Part shown: positions 22,137 to 34,800 of the stretch, in pieces
Layout: every line of letters starts with the position of its first letter
How positions within the stretch are numbered: the stretch's first letter is position 1
Source of the DNA: Gari tellinella
Taxonomy: Eukaryota; Mollusca; Bivalvia; Cardiida; Psammobiidae
Assembly: GCA_922989275.2 (NCBI GenBank)
Contig: OV277869.1
Coordinates: forward strand, 42,640,189-42,704,188
Length of the DNA stretch: 64,000 bases
Direction of reading: 5' to 3'
The notes under the pieces: generated by a model
Told to the model about the DNA's origin: nothing
The model's input: the letters and a program-made list of their open reading frames with translations, nothing else
Databases searched by the model: none
Made by a program: the position numbers and the translations under genes

Positions 22137-22378
22137 AAGGTGATATATGTTTCTAGTTTTGAAAATAGGCGACTTCTTAAAGCAGGTTGAAAGTAAATCA
22201 GAATGCGCCCTAAGGCGCATTCTGCTTTACTTTCAGCCTGTTTTAAGGTACCACCTGCTCGAATTAAGAAAATATTTCTTCTGATACTTATTCATGACTA
22301 TATATATTGGAATTATTTTCTTCCACGGAGGAATACACTAAACATGCTAAAAAGCGCATCTATCAGGGAAAGGGTTAA
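22137..22378 (+). repeat. family A MITE, left end lost
   Basis: TGTTTCTAGTTTTGAAAATA through a perfect stem (22180-22246) to AGGGAAAGGGTTAA. Confidence 0.8.
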
Positions 22379-22452
22379 GACATGTGGCAGCTGAATGCTA
22401 GACAAAGGTGCAGAAAACTTACATGAGATATTTCTGCATTTCTTATGCTTGC

Positions 22453-22625
22453 ATTAACCCATAGCCTGTATCTGGTTTTGAAACAGGTGACCACTTAAAG
22501 CAGGTTGAAAGTAAGGCTTTACTTTCAGCCTGCTTTAAGCATTAACCTGTCGGGATGTAGAAAAGAACTCGCGTTGCAAAAACATGAAAAGGTATCTGTA
22601 TCAGGAAAAAGTAGCTGTGCTAAAC
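22453..22625 (+). repeat. family A copy with deleted hairpin tip
   Basis: TTAACCCATAGCCTGTATCT, and a stem shortened to AAAGCAGGTTGAAAGTAAGG and complement. Confidence 0.65.
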
Positions 22626-22872
22626 GGCACTTTTGTTGGGTTCAGGGTAAAAGGCTATGGTGTTTCTGACTGTATTTCCAAAAATAGGGAAAATAGGAAT
22701 ATGAGTTTGAATGGGAGAATGCAAGAGACTTGATAAGTTTAGACTAAGCTGTATACAGGATCGAGTTAATTTGCCAGCCTTGGAAACCAGTGTATTTTCA
22801 GAATCAGTCTTATTGTATGGGTTGTATAGCTTGATGTAGTGATTTGATTTCTGCACGGCTACTTCTAGTAGA

Positions 22873-23123
22873 TTAACTCTTTCCTCCCTGAAACTTTAAA
22901 TGGACAATTCCAGTTTCCATTTCTGTCTAGTCCATTTCTGACTTTTAAGGCTTGTTTTTGTCGATGTTTTGCATTATGACAAACAGTGAAGACCCAGATC
23001 AGAGGGCTCCGTAAGGAGCCCTCTGTTCTGGGTATTCACTGTTTGCATAGGACAAGTGTACTGTTCACATGTATGCTGTTTGAAAAGCAGGCCTATATGC
23101 GGGACTAGGGTTCAAAGAGTTAA
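22873..23123 (-). repeat. family B MITE, intact
   Basis: TTAACTCTTTCCTCCCTGAA to GGTTCAAAGAGTTAA; stem AAACAGTGAAGACCCAGATC with tip GGCTCCGTAAGGAGCC. Confidence 0.85.
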
Positions 23124-23374
23124 GAAAAATCCTGAATGTGGGTTTACTAATAACCCGATACATCTGCATATTTAAAATCAGGTAGTTATAATAAAAGAGT
23201 TAATTACTGACTTTGTCATTTGCTGTTTACAGAATTGTGTGTGATTATTTGGTGCATGTATCTATCCCATAAAGTAGTGAGTTTCAAACACACAGCTTCA
23301 TGTTATACAACTAAACCATTAAACTCATTAATGAGGACAGTTTCTGATCCCGTTGCATGGGGATGTATCCTGCC

Positions 23375-23525
23375 TTTGAAAACCGTGTAGATCCAGATCA
23401 GAAAGCTCTTGAAGAACTGATCTGATCTGGATCTACAGTGTTTGTTTTATAAGAAACAGTGTTGATCTAGATCAGATGAGTTCTTCAAGAGGTAGCTGAT
23501 CTGGACATAGACTGTTTTTGGAGAC
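23375..23525. repeat. two adjacent B-type hairpins
   Basis: AGATCCAGATCAGAAAGCTC pairs with GAACTGATCTGATCTGGATC, then a second pair follows around GAGTTCTTCAAGAGGTAGC. Confidence 0.6.
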
Positions 23526-23600
23526 AGGATATATCCCCATTCAACAGGTGAGGGACTTCAGTCCATTGAAAAACCAATGGGTCCCAGGTTATAAAGCTTT

Positions 23601-23714
23601 TGAGTTGAGTCTGAAGTTGTTCTCAAGTATTTTGATTGGTCAGATTTGAGTCTAGGCTCGAATCTGACCAATGAAACACTTGAGAACAAACACAGACTCA
23701 ACTCAAATACTTTA
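23601..23714. repeat. long hairpin, unclassified
   Basis: The arm TTTGAGTTGAGTCTGAAGTT and what follows to CTGACCAATG re-appear inverted with few mismatches; arms are about 50 bp. Confidence 0.75.
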
Positions 23715-23755
23715 TTACCATTGGGCCAGAATTGGAAGTTTCAGTAGTCAATCTG

Positions 23756-24023
23756 TTAACCCATTACCCCATAGCCAGTTTCTAATATTGAAAATAAGTA
23801 ATCATTTAAAGATCAGTAATTACTTAAAGCAGGTTGGAAGTAAAGCAGAATGTACCTTAAGGCACGTTCTGCTTTACTTTCAGCCTGCTTTAAGCTATAC
23901 TCTGCTAGAATATAGAAAACCATCTTACAATACTTATTCATGACTGTGTAAATTGAAACTATTTTCTTCAGTGAGTGAATAAATTAAAGACGTAAAAAAG
24001 CTTATTTATGGGGTAATGGGCTT
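23756..24023 (+). repeat. family A MITE
   Basis: TTAACCCATTACCCCATAG to GGGGTAATGGGCTTA; stem at about 23827-23892, with a small duplication of TAAGTAATCATTTAAAG before it. Confidence 0.8.
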
Positions 24024-24224
24024 AGTATGAAAAAATGTGCAGAGTTGAATGGGGTCAAAGAAAGTGAAGAACATATTCTTTTTGGCAAAAGACAAAGTGA
24101 ATTGATATTTGACAGTTAGGTAGTATCAATGTCTAGGTTAGTCTTGATGAGACTGAAGTCACTTCTTGTCAAAGCGTTGCTCAAACATTAGGGATGACCT
24201 AAGACTGTGAAAGTAGTGTTGAAT

Positions 24225-24365
24225 ACAGTCAAACGTGTGTTAACCTGCCACTCTTATGAACACCTGTTTTAATTCAGGATGCAGCTTAATGCAGAACAAA
24301 TGTAAAGCAGAAAGCTCCTATAGGATATTTCTGCTTTACATTTGTCCTGCATTAAGCTGTCATTT
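24225..24365. repeat. hairpin element related to family G
   Basis: TACAGTCAAACGTGTGTTAA left end and stem GATGCAGCTTAATGCAGAAC with tip AGCTCCTATAGGA. Confidence 0.65.
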
Positions 24366-26280
24366 AGCTGTTGTGCATAATGCCATCAACAGGGGTGTGA
24401 TTAGCTGAAGGGCTGAAATAATTTTGGCTAGGTGTTTCGGGGACGCAAAAGCCCCGAATGGGATGATTGAAAAAAGGGCAATTTAACACTAGTTTGGTTG
24501 TATCGTTTTCATTGTACATATATCTATCATTGTTCTTAACTGTATAACCATCGACATCTATCACTTAAATGTGTTTGTATGCCGGACAAATAATTATATG
24601 GCTTGTGGCTTCTATCCAAATCAACTTTTGTGTCTGTGTATGCGTGTTGTGCTGTTTTTAGTAGCTTCTAATGTAAATCTGTTATCTGAATGCCACAAAA
24701 TCCAACTGTAAATATTTTGTTCTTTCCCCACCCACCTTTTTGAAATATTAAAAAGTTAATTAAAAAAGTTTGGAAGCTGATCTTTTTTCTTGATAGAGGA
24801 ACTCATACATGTACTGTCTTCAGGAAGAAAGGAAAAGTAATTTTCAATCGTACATGGTTGAGATAATGTGTCACTGAACAGTGGTAAATAAGTATTGATT
24901 TCTGACAATACATAGTATGACTTCTCAATGTTCATTTGTAATCCAACTTCTGTACAGTTGTTAATCTAGAGAAACTATGAATTCAAGATGTTCTTGGACA
25001 AAACAGTCTAGAGTATCAGGGATTTTACTTTCAGTGGTTCTAACATTTTTTTTATATTGGATTGCTGTAAATCTCAGGAGTTAGCTTAAATATTCACTGA
25101 AATCCTTAATTGACTGTACTGTGTCAGTCTGAAGCTGCTGCAGCAATCTATAGAGAAAGAAATTCTGTTATCAGGGATCATTTACCAAATACTCACCTTA
25201 GAGCACTTTCAGGGGAAGGCTGGAATATAATTACAGAAACTTGCCATTCAATATCAGGCTCATTTATGGTGTAAAACAAAAACAGGTGACGGCTTAAAGC
25301 AAGATAAAAGTAAAGCAGAAAACTCCAATAGGAGTTTTCTGCTTTACTATTAGCTTGCTTTAAGCACCCACCTGCCATGGATAGCACATACAAGCCTTGT
25401 TTTGGGTTACTGTAAGACGATATGACACTACATTTGATATATGAATACCTTGCAAGGTCTGTCAAATGGTTTCAGGAAATAATTGAATCTTGTTCACTGG
25501 ACAGGTAATTACCCCTCATGTTGATAGCATATATCAATTACTTTCGTAAACAGTTTGGATCAGGGTAAGAGGTCAAGTAACTTGGCATCTCATCTAGATT
25601 AGAGTGTTCTTCCAAAGACAATGGTACTATCAGGTAAAGATAAAGATACTATCATATATATACAAAATTAATAATATTAAATTTAGATTGAAATTGATTT
25701 AATTTAAACTCTCACTTTAGACACATTTTTTTTTTTTAGAAAAAAAGAGAAAGAAAACTTATTCAGCATGAGATGCATTAATTATTGGTTCATATTATTC
25801 TAGTGTGCCGTGAAAGTGTTTTGGTTTACCATCCATTACGAGTTGCATTATTTTACACCTACGAGTGAATGTATAGCCATGCAAAATGTGTAAAGATGAA
25901 ATATGTAAAGATGAAAATGTGTAAATGTATGTTGAATATATGCTGTCAAGACCTGACACGATTTTTCTTCAATGTGTAAAATTAATATGTATTTGTATAG
26001 CACAATTACTTTTTATTTGCTTATCATGTATGGCATACAGGATTATGCATTTCTTATAGACCGCCTTCAACTAGTAGGTATTAAGAAATCAAAGTTTTGA
26101 CAATTTTAGAACATTTGGAATGGTTTTTCACTTACATGAAATTTGGAGAAGGTATCAGATTTAAAATCGGCTTTACATAATTGTTTTAACAAGTCACATT
26201 TATTTTCAAACTTATATGTAGACTGTTATCTGTTACAAAACCTACATTCAGAAGCTTGCTTGTTTTTCTAAAAGAGGTTA
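24366..26280. other. intergenic stretch, one hairpin
   Basis: Only one element is clear: a G-type hairpin at 25284-25378 (CTTAAAGCAAGATAAAAGTA with tip ACTCCAATAGGAGT). The rest is AT-rich with no exon that I can support. Some of it may be 3' UTR of either gene. Confidence 0.45.
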
Positions 26281-26494
26281 TTAACCCTTAGCCTGCCACT
26301 CACGACTATAGCTCCATATGCAAACAGCTTAGATCCGGATGAGACGCCGAGTAACTCGGCGTCTCATCCGGATCCAAGCTGTTTGACACTCGGACAACAT
26401 TTTCAGAAATTTTGAGCAACTTTGAAGCACTTTGAAACTTGAAGCAGACGAGAAATATAGCAGACGACAATTTATTTGGCGGGCTAAGGGTTAA
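26281..26494. repeat. family F MITE, copy 2
   Basis: 214 bp, TTAACCCTTAGCC to GGCTAAGGGTTAA, the inverted near-twin of 18294-18507. A partial G-type hairpin follows at once (26497-26563). Confidence 0.9.
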
Positions 26495-26563
26495 TGGGGG
26501 ATAAAAGTAAAGCAGAATGTTCCTATAGGAACTTTCTGCTTTACTTTTGTCCTGCATTTAGCT

Positions 26564-27010
26564 GTATATTTCTGTTCGACAGCAAATCATCTTCCTTTGA
26601 CTGGCTGTTTTAACAAATATTCAACATAATACTGAATATTCAGAAAGCTGGTAAACTGTATTAAAATCCAAGATCTGTTGCCACTCATACAAATGTTTGA
26701 TCAAACTATTAATTATTTTGGAATTTATTAGACCGAGAAAATATTGATAAATTATATACATTAAAATCCAGTAACTGTTTGGAAATATAACAGAAAATAC
26801 CATTCCATAATGACACAGAAGTTAGTTTCTATGAATATTGCTGGCTTGTAAAGACGTGTAAAATCATTCCAAACTACAGTATACCCAGCCAAAGGAAAAC
26901 AGCTCTCTTGACTGTGCAAACCATGTAGATGTAAAAACTCTGTGTCTTCAAACAGTCACTAGATGAGTATCGTTTGCAGTGACAACGGATTTGGAAAACA
27001 TTGATCTGAG
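26564..27010. other. stretch without a recognised gene
   Basis: AT-rich intergenic sequence; neither exon nor terminal repeats seen. Confidence 0.4.
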
Positions 27011-27013
27011 GAG

Positions 27014-27075
27014 ACAGTGTAGACCCAGATCAACTGCTGCATTTTCAATGCAGCAGTTGATCTGGGTCTACACTG
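27014..27075. repeat. perfect B-type hairpin
   Basis: CAGTGTAGACCCAGATCAAC, continuing to CTGCATT, pairs perfectly with its complement. There are no family B ends around it. Confidence 0.8.
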
Positions 27076-27294
27076 TTTGCAGTCATAGAGAGTCTGTTTA
27101 CCTGTGATGCAGCACATATAATGCCAATTAAGCGTCAATTATCATCGTTCTCTATATATTAGCCACCTGATACTTGCTTAGTTCCCTCTTTGAACAGCGT
27201 TTATATCTGCATATAGTAGACTCATGAAGACTTTTCTAATAAAATTAGATCATGAAAATCTCTTCTTGTTTTATTTCAACTTCCTATTGCCATA

Positions 27295-27498
27295 TACAGT
27301 CGAACTTCGATATCTCGAACTCGGTTAAGTCAAACATACGGTTTACCCGTATTTCAAAGTTAAAATGTGGCTTAGCCACGTTTTAACTTTAAATACGGGT
27401 ATGTTCGACATAACCGAGCATGAAATAATGAAGTTCATGTGTCGAGATATCGGATAGTTTGAGTTAAGCGAGTTCGATATATCGAAGTTCGTCTGTAT
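27295..27498. repeat. family E MITE, intact
   Basis: TACAGTCGAACTTCGATATC and complement, inner palindrome ACGTGGCTTAGCCACGT-like around 27370. Confidence 0.85.
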
Positions 27499-27624
27499 AC
27501 TGCTCCTGGTTCAACTAATTGATCCACGCATCTTTAGCTAACAGTGTACATTTATCAAATGCAGCTCAGAAGGATCCTAAAGGGGAGCTCTGACCAGGGT
27601 TTGCACTGTCTGTGAACATAATTT

Positions 27625-28270
27625 TAGCCAAATCTTTATCAAACTCTAGGTCAAAACTGAATACAGGTCGTATTAGGTCAACAAGTAAGTCATTGGGTCA
27701 AATCTTAGAACAAGAGGGCCTTGAATAGCATTTTAACAATATTGGAATAGGACCTAGTACAGTAGTCTAGAGTACATCAAGGGCAGATACATGTACAAAG
27801 AACCTAAACAATACTGAAACCAATCCTTTCAAAGTATATCAAGGGCAGATAACTCTTGCCACAATGATCAGGTTTCAATAACAATTGCACTCCTTCAAGA
27901 ACTTAGCTATATACATTGTGTGCAGGTATAAATAAAAATTGAAAACTGTAGTTGCACAAGTGTAAACACTGTTAGATATGACATTTTCAACACACCCAAT
28001 CACATTTGTCCGATTTCAACCATTTTCAAACTCATCTGAGACTTTATAGTCATACACAATCTGAGCAAGTTTGAAAAAGACTGGAGAAAAAATTGTGGTC
28101 TCTGGAGTGTAAATGCTGTTAGATTTTAGCAATTCAACGGCAGATAACTCTTGGCCTATTGGTCAGATTTCAACCATAATCAAACTCATACAAAATCTTT
28201 GCAAATCATTAAAAAGAAAGGTAGGATGCAAATAATCTTTGCAAGTTTGAATATGGGTCATGAGGGTTCA
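27625..28270. repeat. family L fragments
   Basis: The left part repeats AGGTCAACAAGTAAGTCA... as in 8838-9621. From 27711 (ACAAGAGGGCCTTGAA) it is a truncated reverse-type L copy like 34793-36214, with GGCAGATAACTCTTG repeats. Confidence 0.65.
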
Positions 28271-28588
28271 CAAGGTAAACTAGCAGCTTCTCATCAGGAT
28301 CCAAACTGTTTGACACTCTGACCCAGTTTTGAAAAGAAATTTTGAGAATTCTATTCTAAGAACAATAGCAGATGACAATTGTTGCAGACGGAAAAATTGA
28401 CCACCATGCAAAGGTAAAACACTGAAAACATGCCATTGGTAGAAAGTTTGATACAAACATTTTTGTGAATCAACCCCAGCTCCAGGAAATGCATAACAAT
28501 AAAGTATAATCATAATATAATATTTTATTTTTTCTACACTTTGCAAATAATGTTGTTCAACATAGAACAATTGGCTTTACATAATTAT

Positions 28589-28812
28589 ACAGTCCCTCTA
28601 TAAAGATCTCTCAAAGACTTCCTATCAAAGAAACCTATCTATCATGACCACTGAAGTCTAAACTGTGTTTAAGGCAAGTGGCTGCTTAAAGCAAGGTGAA
28701 AGTAAAAGCTCCTGAAGGAGCTTTCTGTTTTACTTTCACCTTACTTAAAGCTATCCGTCTTTCATACAATCAATTGGCATTTTTGTAGTGGTCAAAATAG
28801 TCGTTTTACAGA
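28589..28812. repeat. family G MITE, worn ends
   Basis: TACAGTCCCTCTATAAAGA to AGTGGTCAAAATAGTCGTTT; the stem has AAGCTCCTGAAGGAGCTTT at its tip. Confidence 0.7.
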
Positions 28813-29395
28813 ACTTAAAGCAAAATGAAAGTATATCAACTCACTTTAGTTTCTACCATTTTTTACCCAATCTAAAAGCCTGCTAGAGAGGTCCTAAAAG
28901 CGGGACATTACAGATATAAAACAAAAACCTCAACAGACGTTAACAGTCACATGAGTTTGGTAACAAACTGGAGACCAAATGGTCATCTTGAAATCCAATT
29001 GGCATAAAAAACACTACACATGGTTTGGGCAGTACATGGAAGATACATTCCAAGTTTGATATTGCATGAAATTAAACCACAATTTGAAGTAATACATGTA
29101 AGTATAGCTTTGTTCAGGTGACCTAAAGCGTTTAATTCAAGGCATGCTCTTCTAATAACAGCTGATATCCTGATCATAAAATTTAAATGTACACCTTTTC
29201 ATTTGATCAGGATCCCAACTTATATTCAAACCAAGTCACAATTCAACGTTAGCATAGTGTAAGCAGGTGGACTATATTATCACCGACATAATCTGAAAAC
29301 TGAATACCACCCTAAGTATATAATTATAGTGGAGGCTTGAACAAATGTACATGTAATTTACATTTAATAGCACTTACAATCAAAACCATCCAATG
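28813..29395. other. stretch without a recognised gene
   Basis: No exon or element ends found; AT-rich. Confidence 0.4.
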
Positions 29396-29405
29396 TTCCT
29401 TACTT

Positions 29406-29681
29406 CCAAACCCCTTACCCCATAAGAACTCCTTTTTACTCTTCCAAGTATTCATACACTAAGAAAAGTATTCCCCAGGTAGAAAATCCTGGACATGAAA
29501 TGTAAAAGGCATTTCCAGCACCTTTCCAGATGTAAGCTTAAAGCACGCTGAAAGTACTGTAAAGCCTGTTGAAAGAAAAGCAGAATTCTCATAAAGGTGT
29601 ATTCTGCTTTTCTTTCAACAGGCTTTTTTTAAGTGGTAATGTTTTCAAAACTAGACACAGGCCATGGGGTAAAGGGTTTAA
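29406..29681 (-). repeat. family A MITE, diverged
   Basis: AAACCCCTTACCCCATAAG to GGGGTAAAGGGTTTA; the hairpin core GCCTGTTGAAAGAAAAGCAG is still paired. Confidence 0.7.
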
Positions 29682-30139
29682 CCAATTCAAACTGCTCTTC
29701 ATTTTTGTGGCCAATCAAATTATCTCAATACCGAGTCCCTTCTCTTGCTGTTATATTGTCTGCTTTGAAATAAGAAATATTTTCAATGCAAGATTTGTGC
29801 ATCTTTATTTGAAAAATCCTTAAGGCAAGTGCCAAACAGTTTTAATTCAGGTCAGGTCGTGTCATTGAGCTCTTTATCTGAATCAAAATTGCTTGCAGTC
29901 ATATTGTGAATGTCTGGCAAAGCTTTAATCTTGCAATAATGTCTTCTTACAAAATGTTTAGGCATTAAGGATAAATGAATTAGAAAGGCTAACAAACTGC
30001 TCAAAAACCCTTTGTTCAAATTACATATAGTCTCTAGAGTCTATACAATGTATTACAGCACAGCAGTCAATCTTGTATTGAGCAGCCATTCTCATGATAA
30101 AACATGGTAAATATAACGACAAGTGATAGCTTAATACAT
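29682..30139. other. intergenic stretch
   Basis: No exon seen. A minus-strand AATAAA at 29814-29819 could serve either as chance sequence or as a late ARPC2 poly(A) signal. Confidence 0.35.
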
Positions 30140-30381
30140 TTAACCCTAGGGGCGAGTATACTCGTCATATACAAACATTGTACCTTTGAGGATTACACTT
30201 GTCCCATGAAAACAGTGTAGACCCTGATCAGAGGGCTCCTTAAGGAGCCCTTTGATCATGGCCAACACTGTTTGCCATTTTGAAATATATTGTTCAAATC
30301 AACCCTAAATAGTCAAAAATGGACTAGACTTATTTTAAAATTGGAATTGTCCATTAAAAGTTTCAGGGGTGAATGAGTTAA
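30140..30381 (+). repeat. family B MITE
   Basis: TTAACCCTAGGGGCGAGTAT to GGGGTGAATGAGTTAA; stem GTGTAGACCCTGATCAGAGG with tip GGCTCCTTAAGGAGCC. Confidence 0.85.
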
Positions 30382-30728
30382 TGCATGCCAGAAGTAAATG
30401 ACAAAGCTCCTACAAGAACTTTCTGCTTTACTTTAGTCCTACATTAAGCTGCCAACTGTGATTTAAGTCTGCTGTCTCATCTGTTGTACCGATTGGTTGA
30501 CACACGTCTAAGTGAGTACTTCTTCTTGTCAATGTTTATTGTCAGTCAATGACTTCCTAGTTGAAAAGCAATAAAACGCCCATAACACACACTTTAGCTG
30601 TCCTAGGTTGGCCTGTTGAATGTTTTCCCCCTGAAACAGAATAAAACGCAACTATTAAACAGTCAATGATTTATAGCAATGAGAGGTGCAGTATGGTTTA
30701 TAATAAGGCTATTTGAGCATATAAACAC

Positions 30729-30979
30729 ATTGAACCCTAGCGACTAGTATACTCGTTATGAACAAAGCATATACCTATCAAGAGTACATTTGTCCTATGC
30801 AAACAGTGTAGACCCTGATGATGATCAGAGGGCTCCTTAAAGAGCCCTCTGATCAGGGTCTAAACTGTTTGTCACTTTGTAAAATATTGTTAAAATCCAC
30901 CAAAATTATTCCAAATTGGACTAGATTGAATTCTAAACAAGAATTTGTCTGATTAAAGTTTCAGGAGTGAATGAGTTAA
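30729..30979 (+). repeat. family B MITE
   Basis: TTGAACCCTAGCGACTAGTA to AGGAGTGAATGAGTTAA; a GATGAT insertion unbalances the stem. Confidence 0.8.
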
Positions 30980-31037
30980 AAAGTTAAGGACTGTCTGCTG
31001 CAAGACTTCGGCTAAATCATATAGAACTAGAATTGAC

Positions 31038-31240
31038 TTAAACCCATTACCCCATAAATATGCGTTTTTACACCTTTAAATTATTCATCTCCTGAAGAAA
31101 GTAAATCTGCTTTATACAGTCAAGAATATGTATCATAAGAATTATTTTCTATATTCTAGCAGACTGAAAGTAAAATCAGAGTGCCCCTTAGTAGTCACCA
31201 ATTTTTAAAACTAGAAACATGCTATGGGGTAATGGGTTAA
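31038..31240 (-). repeat. family A MITE, deleted hairpin, sharing TTAA with next
   Basis: TTAAACCCATTACCCCATAA to GGGGTAATGGGTTAA. One hairpin arm is missing. Its last TTAA is also the first of the following family B copy. Confidence 0.8.
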
Positions 31241-31487
31241 CCCTTTCCTCCCTGAAACTTGAAATGGACAATTCCAATTTCCATTTGAGTCCAGTCCATT
31301 TCTGACTTTTAAGGGTTGTTTTTGTCAGTGATTGGCATTATGACAAACAGTGAAGACCCAGATCAGAGGGCTCCTTTCGGAGCCCTCTGATCTGGGTCTT
31401 CACTGTTTGCACAGGACAAGTATACTATTCACATGTACACTGTTTGACAAGGACGTCTATAGGCGGGACTAGGGTTCAAAGGGTTAA
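31237..31487 (-). repeat. family B MITE, intact
   Basis: TTAACCCTTTCCTCCCTGAA to GTTCAAAGGGTTAA; perfect stem with tip GGCTCCTTTCGGAGCC. Confidence 0.88.
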
Positions 31488-31790
31488 GACACTTATAATG
31501 CTGCTTGTTGCATGTACCGTATAAGCAAAACAATTCTGTGATCAAGCTTCAGGCTGTTTGACAAAACAAATTGAAATTAATAGGAAGAGCAATATCATAC
31601 TCTGGCTTTCAATCCTTTGTTACAGCAAGTCAAAGTATATTATTTCACTGCACGAAATTACTTTCCTTTACATGGAAAACATGTTTTCCTACTTGGGTGT
31701 TGGCAAATTTTGGGAATTTAATCAGCAACTTAACAGCTGAAATGGCAAATCTCCACATGACTATGAATATACATTGAGAGAAAAATAAAC

Positions 31791-31895
31791 TCACGACATG
31801 GTCTTCTTCTCGACTTTCTGTGGGTCTGGTCTAGCTCTGTTCAGTACCTTTAAGAAGTCCGAGGTTTTAGCCCTCATTCTGGAGTGGATGTATGC
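31791..31895 (-). CDS. ARPC2: ARPC2 exon 9 (stop codon)
   Basis: The acceptor is CTAACAG. It reads [20 protein letters not shown] and then [14 protein letters not shown], and stops at TGA (complement of 31791-31793). The last residues differ from the vertebrate tail, where this family is variable. Confidence 0.95.
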   Translation of the reverse strand, partial: AYIHSRMRAKTSDFLKVLNRARPDPQKVEKKTMS

Positions 31896-34800
31896 CTGTT
31901 AGAATAGACAGTAGATTGCAATGAAAACTGCCCCCTTCCATCATACAGTGGAGAATCTGTTATTCTTTCCCGTTTAAACGCAAACGTACGCAAACGCAAA
32001 ACACTAAAACGTAGAAAAGAACAACTATTGGACAATTCTGATATTTCATGTTTATCTTGGTGGCAAACAGTTTGGAGCCTGATCAGACGCCGGGTTACCC
32101 GGCGTCTGATCTGGCTCCAAACTGTTTGCAGTGGAAATATTAGTTTTAGCGTAAACGCGTTTATTGGGAAAGAATAACAGATTCTCCACTGTAGAAACAT
32201 CATTCCATCTCTGTAATGTCATCCATTTCAAACAATTGCCATCTGCCTTTATTTCTCAAATCTGAATTTCAGGAAGTTTGACAAGAGAAATATCAAAATG
32301 AATATCAAACAGTTTGGATCCTGATCAGACATTGTGTTAAGAAGTTTCTGATAAGGATCTAAACAATTTTCAAATAACTGTTGTACTCGTGGGTTGGGCA
32401 GTGAGGGGGTACCACCTTAACCCATTGCATGCTGGGTATTATTTGGCGGCCATTTTAAAATGTCATCTGCAGTGGGTATAACTCAAATATTTGCAAAAGA
32501 TGTTTGCCATTCCTTTGACCTGTTGAAATATCAGCGATGTAACAATATAACCAAGAAAGGGGGAGAGAATTTACCTTGGAACATTTGATATGGTAGTGTA
32601 GGTAGTTTCTGAGCGTGTGAATGAGATTTATGGTGTTGTCCTTCACAGCTGGTGTTATATGTCTCGGGAACAAAACTGAAACAAAAATAATGACATACAT
32701 TTAGTTCTTGAAATATTCATACTTTTCTTAAATTTAGTCCTCTATGTAGGTGGCTGGTCAACCCATTACCCCAAAGCCTATTTCTAGTATTGAAAGAACA
32801 TGACCACTTAACCCTTTGAACCCTAGTCCCGCATATTGGCGTTGTTTTCAAACAGTGTATATGTGAAAAGTACACTTGTCCTGTGCAAACAGTGAAGACC
32901 CAGATCAGAGGGCTCCTAAAGGACCCCTCTGGTCAGGGTCTTCACTGTTTGTCATAATTCAAAACATTGGCAAAAACAACCCTTAAAAGTCAGAAATGGA
33001 CCAGACTAAAATGGAAACTGGAATTTTCTATTTAAAGTTTCAGGGAGGAAAGAGTAAAAAAAAAGCAGGTTGAAAATAAAGCAGAATGCACCTGAAGGTG
33101 CATTCTGCTTAACTTTCAGCCTGCTTAAGCTACAATCTGCTAGGTTAATAAAAATATTTCTTATTGTGGATATTCATGACTACAAAGTGATTTTTTTTTT
33201 CTTTAGATGAAGAATAATTTAAAGGCGTAAAAATGGGTATCTATGGGGTAATGGGTAGCAAGATGGAAGGGAAGCAAATTCCCAAAATTATCTTTAATTT
33301 TCCTCTACTTTAAGCTTCCAATTGCCTTGAATACAATCAATATATTTCTCTTTGGTTTGGAAAGGTTTTTGGAGAGAAAAAGCATTTCCCTCCAAAAAAC
33401 AAAGTCTGTGTTTGATATTCCTCAAAGTAAAACTATATTGTAACTCATTCACCCCTAAGAGTTTAATGAACAATTCCAATTTCCAATAAAGTCAGTCCAT
33501 TTATGACTATTTAGGGGCAATTTTAGTAATATTGTTGCAAAATGGCAAACAGTGCAGATGTAGTGTAGACTCTGATTAGAGGGCTTATTAAGAAGCCATC
33601 TGATCGAGGTCTGCAATATTTGGTTTACTTTTACTTTTCTGATTTTTCTCTCTCAAATACACCTTTATAAATCAACAGGAACTTGTCATTTTTCAAAATT
33701 GGAATAGTCTATATAAAAACATTTAGCAAAATCAAACCTTTACAGAACCATTTTAACTCAAAACAATCATCCTGACTGATATACAGTGTTCCCTCCCTAC
33801 AACGGCCCTACCAACAGCAACTCCCTCTTCACAATGATTGACAATTGATGCAGTTCCCTAAACAAAACAATTATGTCTAACGCTTTGACTGATGTAATAT
33901 CGTCTGCTTAAAATTGTCTTCTGCTGTTTCTTCTCAAAGTTACATGTAAGTAGTTATTTTGATAGAAAATATATAATTGTGAGTGACAAACAGCTTGAAT
34001 TCAGATCAGACGCCACGTTACGCGGCGTCTGATCTGGATTCAAGCTGTTTGAAAATGCAAGCCTAGTCTTAATTGTCCCTTCCTATAACAGTTCCCTCCG
34101 AACAACAAACACAATCTGGGTTTCCCATTGGGTGTGGTTGTAGAGAGGGAGTGCTCTACTGGCACAATATCCTACATGTATGGTACAGTAAAACCTTTCT
34201 ATAATGACCACTAAATTAAGTACTATTTTGGGTTTAAGGCAGGTGTCTGCTTAAAGCAATGAGAAAGTAAATCAGAAAGCTCCTTTTGGAACTTTTTGTT
34301 TTACTTTCACCTTGCTTTAAGCTGCCACCTGTCTTAAGTACTATCAAATAAGCTTTTTTCTTGCTGTATTTATATTATCAAAAGTGATTTACTATTTTGG
34401 GGTTAAGGCAGGAGACTGCTAAAAACAATGTGAAAGTAAATCAGAAAGCTTTCTTTTTACTTTCCCCTTGCTTTAAGCTGTCACCTGTCTTTAGTACTAT
34501 TGATTAGGCTGATTTTGGCTATATTAATATTACCAAAAGTGATGTATCCTATATTGTCGCCTGTTGCTGCATCAGTGCCCTCTAACTCTTTTGGTGGATC
34601 CTTGTGACTGAAGAGAACCTGTGGAGCTTGTTGGTAGTTCCTTCTTCCTTCTTTAAACTCCTGTCAAAACAATTACATATACGGTCACACCTGTATTAAC
34701 CAAATATCCCATAAGTACGCCATTTTACCCCTTTTATTATAACTACTCTAAGACAAGTAGTCTCCCAATACTTAACTGAAAAACTTAAACAACAAGAGGG

